Source: Cephalotus follicularis
Taxonomy: Eukaryota; Streptophyta; Magnoliopsida; Oxalidales; Cephalotaceae
Length of the DNA stretch: 64,000 nt
Direction of reading: 5' to 3'
Assembly (NCBI GenBank): GCA_001972305.1
Contig: BDDD01001500.1
Location: forward strand, 181,411 to 245,410
In this document: positions 37,205 to 49,010 of the stretch, piece after piece
Layout of the letters: each line of letters opens with the position of its first letter
Numbering within the stretch: the stretch's first letter is position 1
Translations under genes and position numbers: made by a program
Notes under the pieces: generated by a model
Databases searched by the model: none
Told to the model about the DNA's origin: nothing
What the model saw: only the letters and a program-made list of their open reading frames with translations

Positions 37205-37680
37205 ATGCCCGACGATGCCTCAGTGCTTGGAAAGCACTTAAAGATGAAGTAAATGCCCGGGGTGGATTACGTGTCCGACTTGAGCCAGTGCGTCCGAGGA
37301 GGACTATGTGCCCGACCAGCACTAGTGTGTCCGAGGAAGACTATGTGTCCTACCAGTGCAAATATGCCCGGGGAGAATAATTCCCGATGAGCAAATATGT
37401 TCAGGGAGAATAATGCCCGATGAGCATATTGCCCGAGGAGCAAAAGTACCCAAGGAGCCGAGGTGCCCAAGTATGATTTATCCGAGGAGGACTAGCCCAG
37501 GGTGCCGAGTATGACCTGTCCAACGATAGTTGCTGAGTGTACCAAACCGTGGATCATTGAGCAAGGTTAGTCCATATGTGCTGAGCAGGCCTGTCCATAA
37601 GGTCGCCGAGCACAACTAGCCCTCCTATGCCAAGCATAACTAGTCCGAAGACCTCCTCAGTCAAAAAGGCCAGGGGTGAC
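37205..37680. repeat. Degenerate CCGAGGAG / GCCCGAtGAGCA minisatellite in LTR E
   Basis: Words such as GTCCGAGGAGGACTATGTGC, GTCCGAGGAAGACTATGTG and TGCCCGATGAGCAAATATG recur at irregular spacing of about 25 to 50 bp. Confidence 0.75.
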
Positions 37681-37969
37681 TAATTCTTTGGAGAGGATTA
37701 TTCCCTCAAGCTTAAGAATGAATGAAGAGCAAGGTGTAGTGCCTGTGGAGTGCCAAGCTGGACTAAGGGTCCAAGCAGGACAGAGTTCCTTCTCTACCTA
37801 AAGGATATGTATGAGGACAGACCAAGGGTAAGCGTGGGGAGTAATGCATAGCGCTAAGGCTACCATGCTGACGAAGGGTCAATGCATTGCTGAACAGAGT
37901 TCCTCCCCTTCCAAAGGATAGATGACGAATAATGATATCCTATAGTAGGTACGCTTAAGGTGCAAATCC

Positions 37970-38240
37970 ACTTAGAGATTGTCCCAAGCAGTGAGCCCAA
38001 ATAGGGATAATTCCGCCCAAGCGGGTGAACCAAATGGGTGAACTCTGCTAGGCAGGTGATCCTCGGGAAAACTAGCTAGAAGGGTGATCCTAAGGGTGAA
38101 TTCTGCCAAAGAAGGTGATCCACAGGGTGAACCACCAAAGCAGGTGACAAAGGGTGAATTCTACTCAGCAGGTGAACCTGAAGGAGGATTCTGCGAGCAG
38201 GTGAGCCTAAAGGTGAACCATACTGGACTTGACTCCTTTG
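37970..38240. repeat. Degenerate GGGTGAAttCTGCCAAGCAGGTGA minisatellite in LTR E
   Basis: Variants of GGTGAACC, GGTGATCC and CAGCAGGTGA repeat about ten times with a period near 25 bp. Confidence 0.75.
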
Positions 38241-38774
38241 TGTAATGTTTATGAATGGTATGGTTTGAGTAGAGTAGTCTGAGGACAAGGAATGGATTAT
38301 GTGTTATGATATTTTGTGGTCTGCACTTATGTTATGGCATGCACGATTTCCTCTATTATATAGTCTACTCCTCTGGTATGTGCCGTACATGTGGCTTCCT
38401 AGACAACCCCTTGGGTTACTGACCCATTCTTTGAATGGGCCAGGATCAGGTACAGGTCAAGACTTTGGTGGAACACCTCGACAGTAGCAAGGATAAAGAG
38501 AAGAGTAAGTTCTCCTCCTCGGCAGTGCACTCCTGCAGTCAGTTTTCACAAACAATGCTTATGTATTTGATTCCTATATCTTGTCGAGATGTGGCAGTAT
38601 ATTTTTATATGTATTTTTTTGGAACTGGGTATATATCCACACGGTGAATAAATGGTTTTATATTATGTTTTATTTGGGCTGGTTTTTGTATGATGGAAAT
38701 GGATAAAGGAAGTTTACGGATTGCCCCGTGTCGGGTCATGGGGCCCAACCCACGATTCAGGGCCTGACAAGTTT

Positions 38775-38786
38775 TGGTATCAGAGC
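38775..38786 (+). other. Primer-binding site of element E
   Basis: TGGTATCAGAGC, complementary to initiator tRNA-Met, lies five bases after the LTR end. Confidence 0.9.
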
Positions 38787-38879
38787 CGTACTATTCTGGA
38801 TATGCCGAGATAGGACCCTTGGCAAGTGGAGTTAAGATATATGTGTGGATATTGACTTGTTCTCTTATGTGAATCAGAA

Positions 38880-40140
38880 TGGAAGGACGACGAAGTAGAG
38901 CCGCACAAGGAGTAGGAACCGGGCCGTCGACGAGGCTTACCCGTGCGAATAGAAATGACAAAAGACAAGAAGAAGTAAATATGGCTCAAGAAACCGAAGT
39001 TGCTGCCCCTATATGACAGGATCCTAGAGGATTTATGAGGAGAATGCGTGCTATGATAAGCAAATGCATGAAATTATTCAACAACAACAGGTGGAAAAGG
39101 AACAACCACCGGCTGCGAGACTAGTTAGTCATGCAGCAGAGGTACATGAACAGACATCAGTTGCCAGACCAGCCAGGCAGGCTGAAGCAGCGAGAAGATT
39201 AGTTGACCAACCTTCACGATGAGAACCCCTTGATCGGATTCTGGAAGTTAAATCCTTCGGCCTTCACAAGAGATCCTGATGCTATATCGGTTAAGAGATG
39301 TCTAATGCAATTTGATAAGATCTTTCGAGACATGGATTGCTCTGACTCGCAGAAGGTTGTGTTTGCAACGTACATGTTACAAGGTGAAGCGGAGCATTGG
39401 TGGAAGATGATTGAGTCTTCCAGGACGACATATTCTTGGGATGCTTTTAAAAAAGAGTTTAATGACAGATTATATCCCGAGGTGGAGATTGATAAGAGAG
39501 AGGCCGAATTTCTAGGCCTGGCGTACGGAGATATGACAGTGGCCCAATATGAGGCTAAGTTCATCGAGTTATCAAGGATAGCTCCGTATATGGTAAACAC
39601 TGAGTCAAGGAAAGCTGAAAAGTTTCTTGGAGGACTTTGCCTAACATCCAAGAGAAGTTAGTGCCCCTGCATTTGCGATCCTTCTTTGATTTGTATAACA
39701 TGGCACTTGAAGTTGAAGCTTTAACTCAATGATTCCAGAGTTTGGAAATTCAAACAGGCAATCGGAGGCCTACCCCTTCTGGAGAGCAGTCACGAAGAAG
39801 TTCTAGGAGTAGCAATAAATCCCACAGGTCTGAATATCATAGTAGTCCAAGGCATGGAGAATCTCGCCACAGTGTTGGTAGCCCAGTAGGACCTTCGAGG
39901 TTGTGGAGGCAATCTCATGGTTCTCAGCAAAGAAGACCGGGTCGTGATTCACGACGAAGATGACAGCGAAGGATGACTTCGCAAGGAGGATCTTCTAAAC
40001 CTGCCGATGATGAACAGGAGTTTGCTGAACCCTGTAGGCATTGTTGACGTACCAACCATGTCTCAGATGAATGCTGGTGGAAGAATGATCGCTGTTGGAG
40101 TTGTGGAGCTCCAGACAACATAGCTGCGGAATGTACCTAG
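38880..40140 (+). pseudogene. gag of element E, broken
   Basis: The likely start is ATG near 38880 (MEGRRSRAAQG), followed by stops and frame changes. The best preserved part (39203-39661) is the retrotransposon gag core: QFDKIFRDMDCSDSQKV, GEAEHWWKM and a RIAPYM-type segment. A basic, Ser/Arg-rich linker follows at 39742-39963. Two zinc knuckles come next at about 40036-40140: the first contains an in-frame TGA, and in the second (CWSCGAPDNIAAEC) the zinc-binding His is Asn. This would have been the capsid and nucleocapsid protein. It is not functional. Confidence 0.85.
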
Positions 40141-40259
40141 AACAGATCCAACATGGGAGATCAAAGAGGACAAGGTTCAAAATGATCACAAGGAAGTTTC
40201 CAACAAGGCCGCCCTATCACCAATTCACGAGGATATCGTGGCAAACAGCCGATGGGATC

Positions 40260-42019
40260 GGCGCCTATGGTGGAAGGCAGAGTATACGCGATGGATCAGG
40301 GAGCAACGATTGGATCAGCCTCAGTGATTGGAGGTATGGTATATGTATCTTAGCTTTTGGCATGAACTCTGATTGATCCATGCTCATCCCATTGATATGT
40401 TGCTTCCCATTTTATATACTGTATGAATGCGGAGCCCGGGCCTTTACCTTTTGTGATAGAGGTCGGCTCACCAGTAGGAGAGTCGGTTACATCCCGGTGG
40501 GTGTGTAGATCTTGTGAAATCGAGATTTCTGGACATATTCTTCCGACAGACCTCATAGTGCTGCCGATGGGCAATCTTAATATGATTCTCGGTATGGATT
40601 TGCTATCAGTACATTATGCACATGTTGATTGTAATGGGAAGGTTGTAACCTTCCATTTTCTAGGACAGTCTCCGTTCTAGTTCATTGGGACGTTAGAGCA
40701 TCAGCCAGTTTCTATGATATCTGCTATTCAGCCTGACAGACTCTTGAGACAGGGTTGTGTTGCTTACCTGGCATATGTTACGGATGACAGCAGATGGATA
40801 CCGAAGTTGGAAGATGTTCCTAGGGTTTGTGAATACCCGGATGTATTTCCGGAAGAGTTAACATCCTTACCTCCTGAGAGAGATATGGAGTTTGCTATAG
40901 GTCTTCTGCCAGGAACAGCTCCCATATCAACAGCTCCTTACCGAATGGCCCCTCCTGAATTGAAGGAATTAAAGAAACGGTTACAAGAGTTGTTGGATAA
41001 AGGTTTTATCAGACCAAGTGTATTCCCATGGGAAGCACCGGTCTTGTTTGTAAAGAAGAAAGATGGATCGTTACGAATGTGTATCGATTACCGGCCACTG
41101 AATAAAGTGACAGTCAAGAACAAGTATCCACTGCCGCACATCGATGATCCGTTTGATCAGCTAAAGGGATCTTCAGTGTTTTCTAAATTGGATTTAAGAT
41201 CGGGATACCACCAGCTCAGAGTTAAAGCAGAGGATATTCTGAAGACTGCATTCAGATCACGATATGGACATTATGAATTTGTGGTGATGCCATTCGGGGT
41301 GACCAACACCCCTGCTGCATTTATGAGCTTGATGAATAGGATATTCAGTCCGTATCTTGATCAGTTTATAGTACTGTTTGTTGATGATATCTTGATATAT
41401 TCTAAATCCATGGAAGAACATGGGAAACACCTGCACTTGGCATTGCAAACTCTCAGAGATTATCAATTATATGCCAAGTTTAGCAAGTGTGAGTTTTGGT
41501 TATCAGAGGTGACATTCCTTGGTCCTGTTATATCCAGCGCCGGATTGTCAGTGGATCCTTCAAAGATTGAAGTGGTGAAGGGCTGGAAACGACCAATGAA
41601 TGTGACGGAAGTCCGGAGCATTCTTGGCTTGGCAGGATACTACCGTCGATTTGTGGAAGGATTTTCAAGGATAGCCACACCTCTGACAAGATTGACGCAG
41701 AAAAATATTCTGTTTAGATGGGATGACGCTTGTGAGCAGAGTTTCCAAGAATTAAAGCATCGTCTGACTACTACGCCTGTCTTAGCCTTACCAAAGGTCA
41801 ATGAAGGTTTTGTGGTATACAGTGACGCATCAGGCAATGCCCTGGGATGTGTCCTTATGCAAAATGGAAAGGTGATCGTATACGCCTCAAGGAAGCTAAA
41901 GCCCCATGAGGATAACTATCCAACTCATGATCTTGAGTTAACGACGATAGTGTTTGCGCTGCATAAATAGAGGCATTATTTGTATGGTATGAAGTTCGAG
42001 GTGTACACCGATCACAAAA
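40260..42019 (+). pseudogene. pol of element E (protease, RT, part of RNase H), truncated
   Basis: The protease is damaged: the place of the catalytic D-S-G motif reads DPCSSH after several stops near 40350-40400, while ILGMDLLS near 40590 remains. RT is open from 40714 and nearly intact, with [44 protein letters not shown] and the site FVDD at 41377-41388. RNase H starts ([16 protein letters not shown]), has a TAG near 41968 (LHK stop) and is cut at 42019 after YTDHK by the start of LTR F. RNase H end and integrase are missing here. The integrase fragment at 48413-49010 may be from the same copy. Confidence 0.9.
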
Positions 42020-43984
42020 TGTAACGACCCGTGTTAATTTTGGACAAATTAGCATTTGGGCCTTGGGGAAATTTTTGTTTTTCCTTGGGTTGGTTCGGTT
42101 TGGGCTTGACTTGGGTAAGGCCCAATGTGTTATGTAAGTGTAAAGGAGATATTTGTTAGTAAATGTCTTGGGAAGTGTGTGAAGTGTGTTGAGGAAGCTT
42201 TGTGGGTTGGTGTACCTTCGGCTGATGTGAAGTGAGGGTGCCTAGTTCCTGTCAGTTCACGTTGGGAGAAGCTTTGTTGAGAGTTTTCTTCTTCTTTCTT
42301 CTTCGTTCTCCTTAAAGCTTGTGTTCATCATCTGAGGTTGGAACGTTCTTACTGTCTACGAGTTAGTAAGGTGAGTGTTCTCCTTGGTTGTTAGCGCTAC
42401 GACGTTCTCGTGGTACGTAACGGAATGTGAGGTCGAGGAAGGGTTTTGTTGTTTTTCTTATGCAAGTGGGTGTTCATGCATGTTTCTCGGATATGTGTTG
42501 ATGTTTGTAGCTAAGTTTGTTGTGTGTTGATCATGTAGCAGAAGATCCAGGCGCGGAGTCCACACAGCAAGGAAGCTAGCCAGAGGTCTTGTAGCACTGT
42601 GAGTGGGATCTTCCTTTCTATCAATTGATATTGAGAGTCTTGATGTTTAATATGCCTTTGACCATGATATTACCTTTGACCAGGATTCTTTCTTCTGTTG
42701 TCTTGTTGATTATTGCCTAATGATACTATTTTCTGAGCAGGGACGCTCTGTAACTGGGTTGAGGTGTTTTCCCATGTATTTATAGTATTCATGCTTTCAT
42801 GATATCATATGTTGTTCTTGGATACTGGTTACTGGTGTGTTTGGTATATACATACATACGTATATATATATATATATATATATATGAGACTTATTATGGC
42901 TGATGGAGGAGTGGGCGTTTGATCCCAAATCCTATCAGTAGTTTCATTGTTTATGATGGGCTATTGGGTGTGACTGTGCCTGGGTTCCATTCCCGGATCT
43001 ACTCATTTCGATGCTCTAGGGCGAAATGTTGTGTAAGGGCAGCCGATGGATCCGCTACTTCTTTGGTAAGGCCATGACTGAGTTCTCGGACACGAGATTG
43101 CCGGCCTGAGATGATCTGAGTGATGATTCGCTCTCCTCTGTCATTTCAACAAGGGTGGAGTTGAGCGGTGATTCATGAGCCCCTTGGTTGATGATGCATT
43201 ACATGATTGCTGACGAGGGAGGGCCCCCTTAATCAATGTTCATGCGATGCAGTACTTGGAATTACGTAATTGCCGATGAGGGAAGGCTTGCGTAGCCCCT
43301 TGATCGAGGTTCATGTAGTTTGGTACGCCCAACCTGTGATTACCAACGAAGGAGTGCTTGTGTAGCCCTTCAATCGATGTTCATACGGTGCTCTGGAAGT
43401 GGGTATCTATATGCGTATATGAGGGATGTGTACAGTCCTGTAGCCCATGACCTCGCTAATGTGGTTCCAGCAGAGCTGTTACTTATGTTTGCCGAGGTGG
43501 TTCCGGCAGTGGGAATGTGTGAGCATGACGTGTGCATGAATGTGTGGATTTGTGCATGTGATTGATACAGTACCAGTAGTCCTCCGGTCATTTGTTGATC
43601 CTTGGCATATTTATTTATAACTGTTGTTATTGTTTTCCTTGAGATCAGTCATTGAGTTTGGTAGCTCTGACGTCCCTGTGGACTCTCTATTTTATTGATA
43701 TTTATGTACATATTCACCTTTCTTTTATCCTTGTTGAACCGTGGATATATGGTGTCCCCAGCCCAGTTGTGGTAGGGCACAAGTGGTCCGTTGGCACTCG
43801 TGGTCTTGGTGCGCTTAGGACGTTTCCTTGCTCTCACTCACTAGTCAGTTGGACTAACCCCCTCTCAGTTTTTGTGCAGGGGAAGTAGGGGTTCAGAGTT
43901 CTTGAGATCCACCAAGTGAAAGTGTGGTTTTGGAAGAGGTAGACATTGATGCAAGCACCTTAGGATGGCTCCCCGGCCATGTCT
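42020..43984 (+). repeat. LTR family F (about 1965 bp), inserted in E RNase H
   Basis: It starts TGTAACGACCCG, a gypsy-type LTR start, directly after E RNase H sequence. Its right limit is set by the start of copia RT sequence, after GGCCATGTCTGACC. Flanking bases (CAAAA and CTTCA) do not match, so it is not a clean solo insertion. It contains a (TA)n run, a degenerate repeat of about 65 bp near 43205-43390 (GATGAGGGAAGG and CAATGTTCATG words) and no coding region. A second, truncated copy is at 50901-51661. Confidence 0.75.
42861..42885. repeat. (TA)n microsatellite in LTR F
   Basis: About 12 uninterrupted TA units. The matching place in the second F copy (51279-51288) has only a short TA run, so the length differs between copies. 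Confidence 0.95.
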
Positions 43985-46372
43985 GACCTTCATGGTAGTT
44001 GAACCAAATATGATATCGTCAACATATATTTGTACAATTAAAATATCTTCATTTAAAGATTTGTAAATAAAGTTATATCTACTGAACCTCTTTTAAAATT
44101 ATTTTTAAGTAAATAACCACTCAATTTTTCATACCAAGCTCTAGGAGCTTGTTTTAACCCTTACAAAGCTTTTGAAAGTTTAAAAACATGGTTTGGAAAA
44201 TTTGGATTTTCAAAACCTGGAGGTTGTTCAACATATACTTCCTATTTTATCAAACCATTTAAAAAAGTACTTTTTACATCCATTTGATAGAGTATAAAAT
44301 CTCTAAAAGATGCATATGCAAGAAAAATTCTAATAGACTCTAAACGAGCTACAGGAGCATATGACTCAGCAAAATCAATTCCTTCTTCTTGAGAATATCC
44401 TTTAGCTACCAACCTAGCTTTATTTCTAACAATTATACCTTGATCATCCATTTTATTCCTAAAAACCTATTTAGTTCCAATTATATTATGATTACTAGGT
44501 CTAGATACAAGATTCCAAACCTTATTTCGTTCAAACTGGTTTAACTCCTCTTGCAAAGCTATTATCTAATTATCATCACTCTCAGCCTCTTTTATATTTT
44601 TAGGTTCTATATGAGAAAGAAATGCTATATAATTATGATTAACAGAAGATCTAGTAACTATACCTTGTCTAGGATCACCTATTATAGCCTGATTAGGATG
44701 TCCTTTAACTACCTTCAAAGTTTTATCATACATATTTTCTTGGTAGTTATCTATTTCTTGCTTTGGTTCCTCATTTTTTATTTTCTAGACTTAAATCATT
44801 AATTTTATTTTCAATAAATTCTATACTATCAACTTTTTCTTTTGGATAAATAAAAATCGATTCATCGAAAATAACACGCATAGATTCTTCTACAAGCAAC
44901 GTTCTTTTATTAAAACATCTATATGCTCTACTAGTATTAGAATAACCAAGAAATATACCTTCATCGACTTTGGAGTCGAATTCACTGAGTTGTTCTTTTC
45001 CGTTGTTGTGGATGAAGCATTTGCATCCGAAAGTACGAAAGTAACCAATGTTAGGCTTTCTCCCCCTCCATAATTCATATGGAGTCTTTTTGAGAATAGG
45101 CCTTATTGATGTTCGATTTAAAACATAACATGCAGTATTTGTGGCTTCGGCCCAAAAATACTTTGTAAGATTATTTTCGCAAAGCATGGTTCTAGTCATT
45201 TCTTCTAAGATTCTATTTTTCCTCTTAGCAACTCCATTTTGTTGAGGAGTCCTAGGGGTTGAAAATTCATGTTTAAAACCATTTTCAATGCAATAATTAT
45301 CAAAAACATTCTTTTCAAATTCTTTACCATGATCACTTCTTATTTTTAAAATAGAAAGTCCTTTTTCTTTTTGAACAATTTTACAAAAATTTTCAAAAAA
45401 ATGTAAAAGTTTCACTTTTACGTGCTAAAAAATAAACCCAAGTGTACCTGGTGTAGTCATCAACAATAACATAGGCATATGACTTACCACCTAAGCTTCT
45501 TATGTTTATTGGACCGAAAAGATCCATATGAAGTAGTTCGAGTGAACTAGAAGTTGAGACAATAATGGTTGATTTAAAACTTGATCTAATTTGTTTTCCT
45601 TGTTGACAAGCATCACATATTTTATCTTTTTGAAAGCTTAATTTTGGAAGACCTTTAACTAAGTCATGTTTCAAAATTTTAGCAATAGTTCTCATACTCA
45701 CATGACCAAGCCTTGTATGCCACATCCAACTATCTTCATTTAAAGAGACAAGGCATTTAACATTTTAATTTTGAAGATCATATAAATTTATCACATATAC
45801 ATTGCCTTCTCTTTGTCCAATAAACTTAGTAACGTTATTGTTATTGTCTACAACTCTACAAGATGTATTTTCGAAAATGACTTTACAATTCTTGTCACAT
45901 AATTGACTTATGCTCAAGAGATTGTGTTTAAGTCCTTCAACATACAATACATTAGTAATAATAATTTCTTTATTACCTATTGATCCGATTCCACTGATTT
46001 TGCCCTTCGCGTTATCTCCAAAAATTACATCACCTCCGTCTTTTGATTCTCAAGTAACAAATAAGCTTTTGTCACCAGTCATATGTTTGTAGCATCCACT
46101 ATCGAGATACCAACGATTCCTTTTGGATGATGTCTTCAAGCATATCTACAAATTAAATACTTTTAAGTTGAAGACTTTGGTCCCCAAGTCACTTTGGGTC
46201 CAGGAGGGTTAGTTATAATTGTTCCTTTTGGAACCCAAACTTTTTTAATTCTTAATTTTGATTTAGACATAAAATGACTTTTGTAAAAACACGATGTTGA
46301 AATATGACCATTTTTGCCACAATAATTACATGAAATAAAAGAATTTCTCTTTTTGATAAAATCTTTTTCCAT
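43985..46372 (-). pseudogene. Ty1/copia pol, SIRE/Maximus type (zinc knuckle, protease, integrase, partial RT)
   Basis: Read leftward: a second gag zinc knuckle (CNYCGKNGHISTSC) near 46310-46350; protease with DSGCYKHMTGD near 46095; the gag-pre-integrase zinc finger (WHTRLGHVSM to CDACQQGKQ, 45725-45590); an integrase core with HMDLFGPI and IRSDHGKEF, but NGVAKRKNR where the catalytic Glu should be (AAG at 45224-45226); then the FLGYSNTSRAYRCFN segment typical of SIRE. RT is present from [11 protein letters not shown] to the YVDDIIFGS site (about 44030-44000), where the element is cut by LTR F. The frame has several stops and shifts. The rest of RT, RNase H and the 3' LTR are missing. Confidence 0.9.
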
Positions 46373-46386
46373 TTTTTCTTTTTCAA

Positions 46387-47610
46387 TTATATTTTCCTAT
46401 CAAAGAAATTTTGGTAATGTTTTACGTTATTCATTTCATCATATCCTAGTCCCGCTTTATCAAACACACATCTTTGTATACCTAACAATTTTTCTAATTT
46501 TTCACTACTATTTGAAAATTTTGAAAATGTTTTCTTTAAGGCATCTATTTCAATTTTAAGATTTTTATTTTCTTTTTCTAAAATTTCAATTTTATTTTTA
46601 TCTTCTTTATCTAACAAAGATATACTAGCTGATTTTAATTCTTTATTTTCAATATTTAAACATTTTATTTTTTTCTTTAATTCAGAAATAATGCAAGTAT
46701 ATTTTTCGACTAATAAAACGAGTTCATCGTAAGTTACCTCATCACAGTCTTCTTCTTCTTCAATCGCCATTAAAGCAAGTTGTGCGACTTCCTCATTTCC
46801 TTCTTCTTCTGAACCGGAATCGTCACTATCTTCCCAAGTAGCAATCATTGCTTTCTTTTTCTTTCCTTGCTCCTTCTTTTTAAGTCTCGGACAGTCACTT
46901 TTGTAATGTCCCGGTTTGTTACACTCGTAACAAATAATTTCTTCAATTTTACTTGACTCACCTTTTTTAGTATTGTTTTTCTTAAAAACTTTTCCTTCGA
47001 ATTTCTTCTTGCTTGCTAGAAATTTTTTGAATCTTCTCATAATTAACGCCATCTCTTGACCGCTATCCTCCTCAATTCCCTCATTTGCAGATGATTTTAA
47101 GGCTACAATTTTTTCATTTTTCCTCTCCATTTCTTCTTCATCATCCTTTTTTATGATTGACAACTCGTGAGTCATTAACGAACCGAGGAGGTCCTCCAAA
47201 GGCAAAGTTCTAAGATCTTTTGCTTCCTCGATAGCTGTCACCTTTGGCATCCATATTCTTGGCAAACACCTGAGGATTTTCCTTACCATTTCACTGTTAG
47301 TATAAATTTTACCTAGATCTTGTAGAGCATTAGTGATATTGGTAAAACGAGTAAACATAGTTTTAATATCTTCATTATCACGCATAGTAAACATTTCATA
47401 TTCATGAACAAGCATATTTATTTTGGCCTCTTTTACTTGATTAGTACCTTCATATGTTACCTCAAGTCTATCCCAAATGTCTTTGGCCGAAACACAAGAA
47501 GATACTCTATTAAATTCATTTGAATTTATAGCACATATAATTATATGTTTTGCTTTAGCATTCAACTATACTATTTTCCTATCATCATCATTATATTTAT
47601 TCCTAGGTTT
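46387..47610 (-). pseudogene. Ty1/copia gag, SIRE type, N-terminus lost
   Basis: Long open stretch with the copia gag core (LNAKAKHIIICAINSNEFNR, then KDIWDRLEVTYEGTNQVKEA), a first zinc knuckle CYECNKPGHYKSDC at about 46885-46925, an acidic stretch (DSDDSGSEEEGNEE) and a lysine-rich coiled-coil-like C-terminus. A TAG lies in frame just before LNAKAK (near 47567). Upstream the frame runs into LTR-like sequence without a recognisable leader or PBS, so the gag N-terminus and leader appear deleted. The next part of the polyprotein continues in another frame at 46372. Confidence 0.88.
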
Positions 47611-48412
47611 TGGACTAGTATCCGACCTCGAATACAATAGTTGTGATTGACCTCAATCACACATATAAGGGTTCACTCCCCTCAAATATTTGAACAAATA
47701 CTAGAATGAATAACTTTTTGTATCACCTCTCAAAGGCTTGATATAGACTAAATTTGCTCACAATAATGGCTTGAAATAAGACAAGAACAACTCAAAGTAA
47801 TGCTATAATTGTTGTATGACTTGGTTGATATTTCTTGGTTGTTCTTGAGCCCTATTTATACTGTTGTTGGTGATAGAATTGTGATAGAGCCGTTGGAGTA
47901 ATTTTGGAAACTTTGTCCTTAAACTGTGCGTTGATAAGATATCATCTGACTGTAATTCCCGATCAAAGCGTCGCCGGTTTTAATATAAGCGTCGACTCTT
48001 CATGTGCTACAAGTTTGTTATTAACTGTCGCCTCTTGATGCCTTGTGTCATTCGTAGACATTGAATTTTGATGCTGGCACTTTGAATACTTTGTAAACCA
48101 AACTGCTGACTCTTTGTGCTAGACTGTCGCCACTTTAAATTTGAGAGCTGGTGCTTTGTGCTAGAGTGTCGCCACTTTCAATTTGAGAGCTGGCGCTTTG
48201 TGCGTTTTTAGTAGTCGACTCTTTCATATTAACTCTCGACGCCTTCAAACTCACAATCCTAGAAGCGCTGACGCTTTCAATTTGACTGTCGACAGTTTGT
48301 CTGGTTTAAACTGATTTGTATCTGCTTTATGTTCTTGCTTATCTTGCACAAAACAAACTCATTAGTTGCAAATGTGTTATCATCAAAATTAGGAATTGAG
48401 ACATAAATGTCA
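47611..48412 (-). repeat. 5' LTR of the copia element, partial, minus strand
   Basis: On the minus strand it starts TGTTGACATTTATGTCTC at 48412. It contains a cluster of GCGTCGAC-type motifs (47960-48300), a TATA box (47852-47860) and the AGTGAACCCTT segment. The end of the LTR seems to be lost in the fusion with gag. The right flank is gypsy integrase sequence, so the element inserted there. Confidence 0.82.
47852..47860 (-). promoter_or_regulatory. TATA box of the copia LTR
   Basis: TATAAATAG on the minus strand, in the context CAGTATAAATAGGGC, about 550 bp into the LTR and downstream of the motif cluster. Confidence 0.65.
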
Positions 48413-49010
48413 ACATGGGTGATAATGGATCGTCTGACCAAGTCAGCTCACTTCTTGTCGATAAGGAAGGACTTTGGTTTGGACAAGTTAGCTCGGATGT
48501 ATGTGGACAGTATGATCAAGTTACACGGGATTCCCAGCAGCATTGTTTCGGACAGAGATCCCAGGTTCACTTTGAGATTCTGGTGGAGCTTGTAGAGAGC
48601 ATTGGGTACGGAGTTGCGACTGAGTACAACATATCATCCTCAACCCGATGGGCAGTCTGAGTGTGCTATCCTGATTCTTGAGGACACGTTGAGAGCCTGT
48701 GTTATGGATATCAAGGGAAGTTGGGATGACCACCTGACTTTGATCGAGTTTGCCTGCAACAATAGCTATCAAGCAAGCATTGGAATGGCTTCTTACGAAA
48801 CCTTGTATGGCAGACGTTGCAGAACCCCTTTGTGTTGGAATGTAGTGGGGGAGCAGAGGTTGTTAGGACCGGATTTAGTCTGAGATGTAGCTAAAAAGGT
48901 TAAGATCATCTGAGATAGTTTGCGTGTGGCTCAGAGCAGGCAAAAGAGTTATGATGATAACTACCAAAAGGATCTAGAGTGCTCGGTAGGTGATAAGGTG
49001 TTCCTCAGAG
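48413..49010 (+). pseudogene. Gypsy integrase fragment
   Basis: The frame starts in the integrase core (WVIMDRLTKSAHFLSIRKD), has the second Asp (VSDRDPRF, Asp at 48551) and the catalytic Glu (GQSE, near 48659). It continues with NNSYQASIGMASYETLYGR and ends at VGDKVFLR, where the tandem array begins. Stops lie at about 48596, 48881 and 48910. The left side is cut by the copia LTR. Strand and missing part would fit the lost 3' end of element E, with about 0.7 kb of RNase H and integrase absent between the two; this is inference. Confidence 0.85.

Larger units (their letters stand above)
36466..38769 (+). repeat. 5' LTR of gypsy element E (2304 bp)
   Basis: It starts TGTAAGAGCCC, ends GGGCCTGACA and is followed within six bases by a PBS. 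A TATA box (CGTATAAATACCC) is at 36906-36918. The second half holds two minisatellite-like zones. Reading frames inside are not convincing. Confidence 0.9.

Noticed and set aside
39214..39651. 145-codon open frame on the minus strand
   Set aside because: Antisense shadow of the E gag core at 39203-39661.
42020..43984. Clean solo LTR with target duplication
   Set aside because: The bases on each side (CAAAA and CTTCA) do not match and the flanks are two different elements, so a simple solo insertion is not supported.
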